64,000 bases of DNA, taken from an uncultured Pelagibacteraceae bacterium. GTDB lineage: Bacteria > Pseudomonadota > Alphaproteobacteria > Pelagibacterales > Pelagibacteraceae. Position 1 is the stretch's first letter, and each line of letters opens with the position of its first letter. The notes under the pieces are model-generated. The model saw only the letters and a list, made by a program, of their open reading frames with translations. It searched no databases and was not told the DNA's origin. The stretch is taken from positions 1-64,000 of the forward strand of contig CACDTF010000003.1 in the NCBI GenBank assembly GCA_902555665.1, read 5' to 3'. A program made the position numbers and the translations under genes. This document shows positions 1-7,957 of the stretch, in pieces.

Positions 1-795
1 ATAGAAGAAAACTTGCAAGTAATAGTAGCTGCAAAAAGAGTTGATGTAATTGATGGGTACGCGGAATCACTAAAAATTGATAAATTTGATCTTACGATTG
101 ATTGGGGTTTCTTGTACTTTTTAACACGTCCTTTGTTCACTGCTTTAGAATATTTCTTTAAAATATTTGGTAATTATGGATTAGCAATTATTGCTGTTAC
201 TGTCTGTATTCGTGTAGCATTTTTTCCACTTGCTAACTTTTCATTTAGAAGCATGGCTAAAATGAAAGCTCTTCAGCCTGAGATGGCAAGACTTAAGGAA
301 TTACACAAAGATGACAAGATGAAATTGCAACAAGCAATGATGGCTCTTTACAAGAAAGAAAAAGTAAATCCCATGTCTGGATGTTTGCCAATTCTGATTC
401 AAATACCTGTATTTTTTGCTTTGTATAAAGTTTTATTTGTAACGATAGAAATGCGTCACATGCCTTTCTATGGTTGGATCCAAGATTTAAGTGCTAAGGA
501 TCCTACTTCTATATTTAATTTATTTGGATTGTTTCCATATGATGTACCTTCTTTCCTTGTAATTGGAGCATGGCCAGTTGCTATGGGGGTATCTATGTGG
601 GTACAACAGAAGTTAAATCCAGCTCCAACAGATCCAATGCAAGCAAAAATATTTATGTTCTTTCCTTTATTTTTAACAGTAATTCTTGCACCATTCCCAA
701 GTGGGTTAGTAATTTATTGGACAGTTAATAACATTTTAACAATGGCTCAGCAGGTTGTAATAATGAAACGTACAACAGTTAAAACTGTAACCTAA
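1..795 (+). CDS. yidC: Membrane protein insertase YidC, 3' part
   Basis: YidC/Oxa1 inserts and folds inner-membrane proteins alone or with SecYEG. The frame is open from base 1, so this is the C-terminal part of a gene that starts outside the window; the ORF-track TTG start at 13 is an artefact. The visible part holds the conserved five-helix insertase core: a first hydrophobic segment around [20 protein letters not shown], a basic amphipathic hairpin ([19 protein letters not shown]), and the [23 protein letters not shown] segment typical of the family. It ends 17 bp before argB on the same strand, so the two may be cotranscribed. In many alphaproteobacteria a GTPase gene (engB) sits between yidC and argB; none is present here. 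Confidence 0.95.
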   Translation: MEENLQVIVAAKRVDVIDGYAESLKIDKFDLTIDWGFLYFLTRPLFTALEYFFKIFGNYGLAIIAVTVCIRVAFFPLANFSFRSMAKMKALQPEMARLKELHKDDKMKLQQAMMALYKKEKVNPMSGCLPILIQIPVFFALYKVLFVTIEMRHMPFYGWIQDLSAKDPTSIFNLFGLFPYDVPSFLVIGAWPVAMGVSMWVQQKLNPAPTDPMQAKIFMFFPLFLTVILAPFPSGLVIYWTVNNILTMAQQVVIMKRTTVKTVT

Positions 796-812
796 TAATT
801 GAAAAATAATAA

Positions 813-1661
813 ATGGACCTTGAAAAGATATTACCTAAAGATGGGCCACCAATTAATGAAGTAATTAAATATATTGAAAAATACAAAAATGATATAATTG
901 TAATTAAATACGGTGGAAACGTTTTAATTGATAGAAACGTATTTAATAATTTTATAACTGATCTTAGTGTTTTGAATAAATTGGGCCTTGCAACTGTGGT
1001 AGTTCATGGTGGTGGACCTAGAATTAAAAGAGAGCTAGAAAAATCAAATATTCAATCAAAATTTATAAGAGGACTAAGAGTAACTGATAAACATATAATT
1101 GATATTGTTGAAACTGTTTTGATTAATTTTAATGATGACATTGTTAATTCTTTAAAAGACAAAGGAACAGAAGCAATCTCTATTCATACAAAAAATAATA
1201 ATATTATAAAAACTATACCAGAAGCAGAAGAGCTAGGATTTGTAGGAATACCAAATGAGATTAATAATGAACAAATATTAAATATAATTAATCAAAATAA
1301 AATTCCAATAATTTCACCTTTAGGATTAGGTAAAAAAAATCAAATATATAATATTAATGGAGATACTGCCGCAATGGCTATAGCAAAATCTTTAAAATCA
1401 AGAAGACTTTTATTGATGACGAATGTGGATGGTGTTTTAGATAAAAATAAGAAATTAATAGAGGAAATTTCTTCATCTGAGGTTCTTGAAATGATTAAAG
1501 ATGAAACTATTACAGAGGGTATGATACCTAAAATAAATGCGTGCTTAGATGCTGTAAATAATGGTGTAACAGCAGTTGGTATAATCAATGGTACAAAGCC
1601 ACATTCGTGTTTATGGGAAATATTCTCTGACAAGGGCTCTGGGACCCTAATAAGACAATGA
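813..1661 (+). CDS. argB: Acetylglutamate kinase
   Basis: ArgB phosphorylates N-acetyl-L-glutamate with ATP, the second step of arginine synthesis, in the cytoplasm. The 282-residue length is normal. Amino-acid-kinase motifs are visible: IKYGGNVL near residue 31 (phosphate-binding lysine and glycines), VVHGGGPRIKRE near residue 63, and NINGDTAAMAIAKSL followed by LLLMTNVDGVLD toward the C-terminus. The ATG lies 17 bp after yidC. The TGA stop overlaps the ATG of the following HAD gene (ATGA), which suggests translational coupling. Confidence 0.95.
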   Translation: MDLEKILPKDGPPINEVIKYIEKYKNDIIVIKYGGNVLIDRNVFNNFITDLSVLNKLGLATVVVHGGGPRIKRELEKSNIQSKFIRGLRVTDKHIIDIVETVLINFNDDIVNSLKDKGTEAISIHTKNNNIIKTIPEAEELGFVGIPNEINNEQILNIINQNKIPIISPLGLGKKNQIYNINGDTAAMAIAKSLKSRRLLLMTNVDGVLDKNKKLIEEISSSEVLEMIKDETITEGMIPKINACLDAVNNGVTAVGIINGTKPHSCLWEIFSDKGSGTLIRQ

Positions 1662-2329
1662 AAGAATTAAAGAATATCAAAAACATATTATTTGATTGTG
1701 ATGGGGTACTCTATAGTGATCTTGAAGGAGTATTTGGTCAAGTAAGTAAAAAAATGACTCAATATATTTCGAATAAATTAAATGTAGATTTAAAAAAGGC
1801 AAAAGAATTACAAACAAATTATTTTCATAAATATAACACTAGTCTTAATGGTTTAATGATACATCACGATATACCTCCAAAAGAATTTTTAGACTATGTG
1901 CATGATATTAATTTAGATTTTTTAGAAAAAGATACTGCTTTAAGGAATGAGCTTGAAAATATTAATCTAAACAAATTTGTGTTTACAAATGGTAGTAAAG
2001 AACATGTTAAAAATATAACTACTCACTTAGGAATTGATGATCAATTTGATGATGTATTTGATATTGTTGATGCGGAGTACAGTCCAAAGCCTGGGGCAAA
2101 AGCATTTGATCTGATGGTCAAAAAATTTCAAATCGATCCAACTGAGACACTTTACATCGAAGATATTGCAAAAAACTTATCAATTGGAAAAGAAAGAGGA
2201 GCAAAAACAGTTTGGTTAATCAATGATGAATACTGGGGGAAAAAAGAGTCTGATAAAGAATATATTGATTACAAAATAGAAAATCTTTCTTTATTTTTAA
2301 AAGAAATAAGGTTATTAAAAAACTCATAA
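1658..2329 (+). CDS. HAD-family hydrolase, pyrimidine 5'-nucleotidase type
   Basis: Haloacid-dehalogenase-fold phosphatase of 223 residues. Motif I is FDCDGVLY near residue 12 (both catalytic aspartates), motif II is FTNGSKEH, motif III includes PKPGAKAF, and motif IV is YIEDIAKN. The overall pattern resembles the Sdt1/PPM1-type pyrimidine 5'-nucleotidase subfamily, which removes phosphate from UMP/CMP or related compounds, but the substrate cannot be read from sequence. It overlaps argB by 4 bp (ATGA) and is followed after 4 bp by dapD. This placement between arginine and lysine genes is common in alphaproteobacteria, where a role in amino-acid metabolism is unproven. Confidence 0.85.
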   Translation: MKELKNIKNILFDCDGVLYSDLEGVFGQVSKKMTQYISNKLNVDLKKAKELQTNYFHKYNTSLNGLMIHHDIPPKEFLDYVHDINLDFLEKDTALRNELENINLNKFVFTNGSKEHVKNITTHLGIDDQFDDVFDIVDAEYSPKPGAKAFDLMVKKFQIDPTETLYIEDIAKNLSIGKERGAKTVWLINDEYWGKKESDKEYIDYKIENLSLFLKEIRLLKNS

Positions 2330-2333
2330 AATT

Positions 2334-3161
2334 ATGAGTATTGAAAAAACTATAAATGAAGCTTGGGAAAATAAAGACCAAGTAAACCAAAATTCAGATA
2401 AATCTTTAAAGGATGCTGTTAATCAAATTATTAATGATTTAGACAGTGGAAAAGCAAGAGTAGCTGAAAAGATCAATGGTGAATGGGTTACTCATCAGCA
2501 TCTAAAAAAAGCTATCATGTTAAGCTTTAGGATGTATCCAATGGAAAATTTAAATGGTCCATACAGTAGCTGGTATGACAAAGCTCATTTACTTAAAGGA
2601 AAAACAGCTGGATGGACAAAAGAAGATCATGAAAAAGCTGGTTTTAGAATGGTGCCTAATTCACCTGTAAGAAAAGGATCATTTGTAGGAAAGAATGCGG
2701 TTTTGATGCCATGTTATGTAAATATTGGAGCGTATATTGATGAAGGAACAATGATGGATACATTTAGTCGTGCAGGAAGTTGTTGTCAGATTGGAAAAAA
2801 TTGTCATATCTCAGCTGGTACTGGAGTTGGAGGTGTATTAGAACCTGCTCAAGCATTACCAACAATTATTGAAGATAATGTTTTCTTAGGAGCAATGTCC
2901 GAAGTAGTAGAAGGCGTAATAGTTGGAGAAGGCTCTGTTCTAAGTATGGGAATGTATATTGGACAATCAACAAAAATTGTTAATAGAAAAACTGGTGAAA
3001 TAACTTACGGAAAAATTCCACCTTATTCAGTGGTAGTTCCAGGATCCTTGCCGGATAAGAACAATCCACAAGCACCATCTTTATATTGTGCGGTAATAAT
3101 TAAACAAGTTGACGAAAAAACAAGATCAAAAACATCAGTTAATGATCTTTTAAGAGAATAA
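2334..3161 (+). CDS. dapD: Tetrahydrodipicolinate N-succinyltransferase
   Basis: DapD transfers succinyl from succinyl-CoA to tetrahydrodipicolinate in the succinylase branch of lysine and meso-diaminopimelate synthesis. The 275-residue length matches the family. An N-terminal helical domain is followed from about residue 110 by left-handed beta-helix hexapeptide repeats (GKNAVLMPCYVNIGAYIDEG, then CQIGKNCHISAGTGVGG), and the C-terminal part ends with a short extension after YSVVVPGSLP. It lies 2 bp ahead of dapE, which performs a later step of the same pathway, so the two form a functional pair inside a longer + strand operon. Confidence 0.96.
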   Translation: MSIEKTINEAWENKDQVNQNSDKSLKDAVNQIINDLDSGKARVAEKINGEWVTHQHLKKAIMLSFRMYPMENLNGPYSSWYDKAHLLKGKTAGWTKEDHEKAGFRMVPNSPVRKGSFVGKNAVLMPCYVNIGAYIDEGTMMDTFSRAGSCCQIGKNCHISAGTGVGGVLEPAQALPTIIEDNVFLGAMSEVVEGVIVGEGSVLSMGMYIGQSTKIVNRKTGEITYGKIPPYSVVVPGSLPDKNNPQAPSLYCAVIIKQVDEKTRSKTSVNDLLRE

Positions 3162-3163
3162 AA

Positions 3164-4321
3164 ATGCAAAAAATTAATGAACTTCAATTAGCTAAAGAGC
3201 TAATTAGTTTTCCATCTGTTACAAAAACTGATGCCGGTGTTATTAAATTTTTGGAAAAAAAATTAAAAAAAATTGGCTTTAAAACTAAAATTCTCGAGTT
3301 TAAAGATAAAAATAGTTATCCTGTAAAAAATCTTTACGCAAGACTTGGTACTTTAAGTCCAAATTTTTGTTATGCAGGTCATTTGGATGTAGTGCCACCT
3401 GGTAATTTGAATGATTGGATTGTTAATCCATTTAAACCTGCTGTTAAGAAAGGATACTTAATTGGCAGAGGCGCAAATGATATGAAAAGCTCAATAGCTG
3501 CATTTGTTACTGCGGTAAGTAATTTTGCTAAAATAAATAAAAAATTTGATGGGTCTATCAGCCTTTTAATTACTGGGGACGAAGAAGGAATTGCAATTAA
3601 TGGAACAAAAAAAGTTGTTGAGTATTTGAGAAAAAGAAAAGAAAAAATAGATTTTTGCTTAGTAGGAGAACCTACGAATCCAAATAAATTAGGAGAAATG
3701 ATTAAAATTGGTCGTAGAGGTAGTATGACTGGAAAATTGACTGTCATTGGTATTCAAGGTCATGTGGCTTACCCTAACAGAGCTAACAATCCATCAACAG
3801 CTTTAGTCCAAATACTAAAAGAGTTAAAAGTAATTAAATTTGATAAAGGAACAAAAGATTTTCAACCTACAAATTTAGAAATAACAAAAATTAACATTGA
3901 TAATTTAGCTGATAATGTAATTCCAGGATTGGCTAGTGCTTCCTTTAATATAAGATTTAACAACAAACATACATCTGTCAAATTAAAGAGTAAGATTAAC
4001 AAAATAATTAAAAAAATTTGTAATAAAAATAAATCAAAATTTAAAATTGAATATAGTGTTTCTGGTGAGGCCTTTTTAACTAAACCCAACAAAACTACAT
4101 TTATGATTCAAAATACAATTAAAAAAATTACTAAAATTAAACCGAAATTATCTACGACTGGTGGTACTTCGGATGCTAGATTCATAAGAAAAATAGCTCC
4201 ATGTTTAGAATTTGGATTAGTGGGAAAAACTATGCATAAGGTAGGGGAATGTGTGTCCTTATCTGATTTAAAAAGATTAACTTTAATTTATAGCAAAATC
4301 TTAGATAACTATTTTAAGTGA
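3164..4321 (+). CDS. dapE: Succinyl-diaminopimelate desuccinylase
   Basis: DapE is an M20-family zinc amidohydrolase that removes succinate from N-succinyl-LL-diaminopimelate. Metal and catalytic motifs are in order: YAGHLDVVPPG (H73, D75), GRGANDMKSS (D106), TGDEEG (catalytic and metal-binding acidic residues), and the C-terminal TTGGTSDARFI typical of DapE. Length 385 residues is normal. The gene is translationally coupled to its neighbours: 2 bp after dapD, and its TGA overlaps the GTG start of the HDAC-like gene. Confidence 0.95.
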   Translation: MQKINELQLAKELISFPSVTKTDAGVIKFLEKKLKKIGFKTKILEFKDKNSYPVKNLYARLGTLSPNFCYAGHLDVVPPGNLNDWIVNPFKPAVKKGYLIGRGANDMKSSIAAFVTAVSNFAKINKKFDGSISLLITGDEEGIAINGTKKVVEYLRKRKEKIDFCLVGEPTNPNKLGEMIKIGRRGSMTGKLTVIGIQGHVAYPNRANNPSTALVQILKELKVIKFDKGTKDFQPTNLEITKINIDNLADNVIPGLASASFNIRFNNKHTSVKLKSKINKIIKKICNKNKSKFKIEYSVSGEAFLTKPNKTTFMIQNTIKKITKIKPKLSTTGGTSDARFIRKIAPCLEFGLVGKTMHKVGECVSLSDLKRLTLIYSKILDNYFK

Positions 4322-5247
4322 AAACTGGTTTAATTACATCAGACACATCTCAAAATCATGATACAGGTTCTGGGCATCCAGAACAAATAGCAAGAGTATC
4401 AGTCATAGTAGAAAATTTTAAAAAACTTAATTATAAAAATCTTATATGGAAGAAACCATCAAAAGTTTCAGATGATATTCTATTAACCACACATGAAACA
4501 AATTACTTAAATTTAGTAAAAAGTTCTTTCCCAAAAAAAGGTTTTTCTTCACTTGATGGTGACACAATCATTTCACCTGGAAGCAAAGACGCAACTTTTG
4601 ATGCAGTTGGATCAATAATTTCTGCAATTGATGGTGTGGAAAAAAAAGAATTTAGAAATGCATTCTGTAGTGTTCGACCTCCTGGACATCATAGTTCACA
4701 AAATAAGGCTGCTGGTTTTTGCATTTTAAATTCAGTGAGTATTGGTGCAAATTATTTGTTGAAAAAATATAAATATAAGAGAGTTGCAATAATAGATTTT
4801 GATGTACATCACGGTAATGGAACACAGGATATTTTTTATGAAAATGAAAATGTTCTTTTTATATCAACTCATCAATATCCCTATTACCCAGGGACTGGTT
4901 CAGAACAAGAAAGAGGTAAATTTAACAATATCTTTAACATACCTTTACCAGCTGGCATAAGTTCAGAAGAATATTTAAACGTATTTGACCGTGTATTAAA
5001 AAAATTGGAAGAGTTTAGACCAGAGTTTGTATTGATTAGCGCTGGTTTTGACGCCCATGAAGATGACCCTCTCGCTCAATTTAATTTAAAAACAGAGGAT
5101 TATTTTACTATTACTAAAAGAGTATTAGAGACTTCTAAAAAGTTTTGTAATGGAAAAGTTGTTTCAATTTTAGAGGGCGGTTATGACCTAAATGCACTTC
5201 GAGACAGCACTAAAAGACACGTTGATGCTCTTTTAGAATTTAATTGA
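4318..5247 (+). CDS. Histone deacetylase family (arginase fold) amidohydrolase
   Basis: Zinc-dependent deacetylase of the HDAC/AcuC/acetylpolyamine amidohydrolase superfamily, 309 residues, starting with GTG that overlaps the dapE stop (GTGA). Seen: the active-site HH pair in PPGHH (124-125), DFDVHHGNGTQ giving likely zinc ligands D162 and H164, SAGFDAH with the third ligand D245, and LEGGYD with the catalytic Tyr near 289. All key residues are intact. Family members act on acetylated lysines, acetylpolyamines or small acetyl-amides; which one applies here is unknown. It follows dapDE, whose products carry acyl-amides, and is followed 33 bp later by a SET-domain gene, an unusual pairing. Confidence 0.9.
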   Translation: MKTGLITSDTSQNHDTGSGHPEQIARVSVIVENFKKLNYKNLIWKKPSKVSDDILLTTHETNYLNLVKSSFPKKGFSSLDGDTIISPGSKDATFDAVGSIISAIDGVEKKEFRNAFCSVRPPGHHSSQNKAAGFCILNSVSIGANYLLKKYKYKRVAIIDFDVHHGNGTQDIFYENENVLFISTHQYPYYPGTGSEQERGKFNNIFNIPLPAGISSEEYLNVFDRVLKKLEEFRPEFVLISAGFDAHEDDPLAQFNLKTEDYFTITKRVLETSKKFCNGKVVSILEGGYDLNALRDSTKRHVDALLEFN

Positions 5248-5280
5248 TAATTCTTAAGAAAACTCTAAATAAAAAATTTC

Positions 5281-5772
5281 ATGAAGTTATATAAAATAAA
5301 AAAATCAGGCATTGATAATAAAGGGAGAGGACTTTATGCAACTCGCGACATTAAAGAAGGAACAAAAATAATTGACTATGTTGGAAAACTTATAACAAAA
5401 AAACAAACACAAGACTCTGATAAGTACGATAATAGTAAACCGATATATTTATTTACAATAAATAAAAGATACGACCTAGATGGAGATTTTTCATGGAATA
5501 CCGCGGGTTTAATTAATCATTCTTGTGATAATAATTGTGATTACGATGGAAAGGGATTGAAAGTTTGGGTCAAAGCAATCAAAGATATTAAAAAAGGTGA
5601 GGAGTTTACCTGTGATTATGGATTTGGTTATGATGAAAACTACAAACAATTTCCTTGTAAATGTAAATCAAAAAACTGTTGTGGGTATATTGTGAGAGCT
5701 GAGTCTAGATGGCGAATAAATAAAAAGTTTGCTATGAGCAATAAAAATAAATTAATAAAGAACTTTAAATAA
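5281..5772 (+). CDS. SET-domain protein with post-SET zinc motif (putative lysine methyltransferase)
   Basis: A 163-residue stand-alone SET domain, the fold of S-adenosylmethionine-dependent protein lysine methyltransferases. Seen: GRGLYATRDIKEG (residues 15-27), the pseudoknot motif LINHSCDNNC (NHSC at 79-82), GEEFTCDYGF (106-115, with the catalytic-type Tyr 113), and a post-SET CxCxxxxC motif (C126, C128, C133). So every canonical SET block including the zinc-binding tail is present. Bacterial SET proteins have been reported to methylate histone-like or ribosomal proteins; the target here is not known. The 3' end overlaps truA on the opposite strand by 21 bp. Confidence 0.88.
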   Translation: MKLYKIKKSGIDNKGRGLYATRDIKEGTKIIDYVGKLITKKQTQDSDKYDNSKPIYLFTINKRYDLDGDFSWNTAGLINHSCDNNCDYDGKGLKVWVKAIKDIKKGEEFTCDYGFGYDENYKQFPCKCKSKNCCGYIVRAESRWRINKKFAMSNKNKLIKNFK

Positions 5773-6492
5773 AAATAAACCACTTGGTGGTGCTGGAGGA
5801 GCACACAGTGTTCTTCTTTTTGACTTAAATCTCTTTTCAAAAGTTTTCAAATCCCATTTAGTTTCTCCCAAGTATTTTAAACAACCAACCATAGATCTAA
5901 CCTGATGTTGTAAAAATGATTGAGAACTAAATTGAAATTCAATTTTATTTTTTGATGATTTGATTTTAATTGATTTAATAGTTTTAATTGGACTTTTAGC
6001 ATGACAACTTGAAGATCTAAAAGTTGAATAATCATTAGTTCCTAATAACTTTTTTGCACCCTTTTTCATTAAGTCTAAATTTAAAGGCCTACGAACATGC
6101 CATGCTCTATTTTTTTCAATTATTGGTTGGCTTATTTGGTTAAAAATAAAATATTTATAAATTCTTTGTTTTGCTGAAAATCTAGCATGAAAATTATTGT
6201 TTCTTTTTTTTATATTTTTAATTGCAATGTCTTTTAAATTTAAAAAATGATTTATGGATTTTAAAAATTTAATTTTATCAGTTATTTTATTTTTGCAATC
6301 AAAGTGTGCGGATTGCTCAAACGCATGAACCCCTGCATCTGTTCTTCCTTGACCATGTAAAATAATTTTTTCTTTTAATAATTTTGATAATTTTTCTTGA
6401 ATTAATCCTTGAATTGTTGGGCCCTTTTTTTGAATTTGCCATCCTCTAAAATTTGTCCCTACATACTCAATAAGTATTTGGTATCTATTCAT
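5752..6492 (-). CDS. truA: tRNA pseudouridine(38-40) synthase TruA
   Basis: TruA converts uridines 38-40 in the anticodon arm of many tRNAs to pseudouridine. The catalytic aspartate motif GQGRTDAGVHA is near residue 50, after the N-terminal YQILIEYVGTNFRGWQIQ block. The C-terminal HQVRSMVGCL is also typical. Length 246 is normal. Its ATG overlaps the fmt stop by one base, and it is the last gene of the leftward def-fmt-truA group, running convergently into the SET-domain gene. Confidence 0.95.
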   Translation of the reverse strand: MNRYQILIEYVGTNFRGWQIQKKGPTIQGLIQEKLSKLLKEKIILHGQGRTDAGVHAFEQSAHFDCKNKITDKIKFLKSINHFLNLKDIAIKNIKKRNNNFHARFSAKQRIYKYFIFNQISQPIIEKNRAWHVRRPLNLDLMKKGAKKLLGTNDYSTFRSSSCHAKSPIKTIKSIKIKSSKNKIEFQFSSQSFLQHQVRSMVGCLKYLGETKWDLKTFEKRFKSKRRTLCAPPAPPSGLFLFKVLY

Positions 6493-7415
6493 TATAAAAA
6501 TGAACCCTTTTTAATTTGTGTTCCTAAAACAAATTCTCCAATACTTTGAGGTTTTTTTCCTTGTCTTTGTATTTCTTTAACTTTTATTGATTTTTTATGT
6601 CCACATGAAATTTCTAAATGGTCAGATAAAACCTCACCTGGTTTTCCTTGTGCTTGTCCAATTTCTGCTTTTAATATTTTATATCTCTCACCGTTAAACA
6701 TGAAATAAGCTCCTGGAACCGGATAAAGTCCATTTATTTTACCAATTATAATTTTAGCATCTTCTTTCCAATTAATCTGCCCTTCTAATTTTTGAATTTT
6801 TGATGCGTATGTAGCTGAGGAGTGATCTTGTTCTATAAAGTTTGCTTTATCCTCATATATATCATCGATATTATCTAAAATTTTCTCTGCAGCCAAACTT
6901 GATAGCTTTTCATTAATATCTTCAGCATTTAAATTATTTTCTATTTTAATTTTATAAACATTACATACAGGTCCTGTGTCTAATTCCTCCCCTATTTTCA
7001 TAATACTAATTCCTGTCTCTTTATCTAAATTCATAATTGATCTTTGAATAGGAGCAGCGCCTCTCCATTTTGGAAGAATAGATGCATGTATATTAATAAA
7101 TCCTTTTTTAGTTAAATTTAAATATGACTTTGGTATAATTTGACCATAAGCAACAACTATTGCCAAATCTGCCTCTAAAGATTTAAAATATTCTAATTCA
7201 TCTAAATTTTCTTTTAATGAATTTGGTGTTCTAAATTCTATATTTAAAGTCTCTGAAATTAATTGAATTGGTGACTTGTTAATTTTTTGACCTCTTTTAG
7301 ATTTTTGAGGTGGTTGAGTGTAAACACAAGAAATAGGATATCCATTTTGATAAAGTGATTTTAAAATTGGAACAGCGAACATGGGAGTACCCATAAAAAC
7401 TATTTTTTTTTGCAT
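6492..7415 (-). CDS. fmt: Methionyl-tRNA formyltransferase
   Basis: Fmt formylates initiator Met-tRNA using 10-formyltetrahydrofolate. Seen: FMGTPMFAVPILKSL at the N-terminus, the formyltransferase active-site region INIHASILPKWRGAAPIQ with the catalytic Asn/His, and EELDTGPV. The C-terminal tRNA-binding domain follows from about residue 205. Length 307 is normal. It is 2 bp downstream of def, whose product removes the formyl group again, so the pair is functionally linked. Confidence 0.96.
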   Translation of the reverse strand: MQKKIVFMGTPMFAVPILKSLYQNGYPISCVYTQPPQKSKRGQKINKSPIQLISETLNIEFRTPNSLKENLDELEYFKSLEADLAIVVAYGQIIPKSYLNLTKKGFINIHASILPKWRGAAPIQRSIMNLDKETGISIMKIGEELDTGPVCNVYKIKIENNLNAEDINEKLSSLAAEKILDNIDDIYEDKANFIEQDHSSATYASKIQKLEGQINWKEDAKIIIGKINGLYPVPGAYFMFNGERYKILKAEIGQAQGKPGEVLSDHLEISCGHKKSIKVKEIQRQGKKPQSIGEFVLGTQIKKGSFL

Positions 7416-7417
7416 GT

Positions 7418-7936
7418 TTAAAGAACTGCTGCTGTAGATTTTTTCTTAGATAACTTTTTAATTATCATTGACCTTTTTAATTTTGAAAGATAATCAATAA
7501 ATAGTATCCCCTCTAAATGGTCCATTTCATGCTGAATACATGTTGCGAGAAGACCATCAGCCTTTAGCAATTTCTTTTCTCCATCGTAATCAAGATATTC
7601 TACTTCACACTTACTAGGTCTATCAATTTCTGCAAACTGATTTGGCACGGAAAGACATCCTTCCTCATAAGTTGCTTTTTCTGGATCTTTATTTTTGATA
7701 ACCGGATTTACGAAATATCTTGGCTCCTTTTTACTCTCATCTTTACTTATATCCATAACAATAATTCTCTTTGGTACACCAATTTGTATCGCAGCAAGAC
7801 CAATTCCGTTTGCGTCATACATTGTCTCTAGCATATCATCCATCAATTTTTGCTCTTCTTTACCAACACTATTGACTGGTTTAGAAATTTGTCTAAGTAA
7901 TTTATTAGGTTCTGTTATTATAGTTCTGATAGCCAT
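7418..7936 (-). CDS. def: Peptide deformylase
   Basis: Metal-dependent removal of N-formyl from nascent proteins. The three family motifs are present: GIGLAAIQIG (motif 1), EGCLSVP (motif 2, metal-binding Cys) and QHEMDHLEG (motif 3, HExxH). Length 172 is normal for a type I deformylase. It is first of the leftward def-fmt-truA run and is separated by 21 bp from the unknown exported protein upstream. Confidence 0.97.
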   Translation of the reverse strand: MAIRTIITEPNKLLRQISKPVNSVGKEEQKLMDDMLETMYDANGIGLAAIQIGVPKRIIVMDISKDESKKEPRYFVNPVIKNKDPEKATYEEGCLSVPNQFAEIDRPSKCEVEYLDYDGEKKLLKADGLLATCIQHEMDHLEGILFIDYLSKLKRSMIIKKLSKKKSTAAVL

Positions 7937-7957
7937 AACTTGATTTTATTATAATTT

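Noticed and set aside
12-30. yidC starting at the TTG at 13
   Set aside because: The frame is open to base 1 and the N-terminal YidC region is missing; the gene starts before the window.
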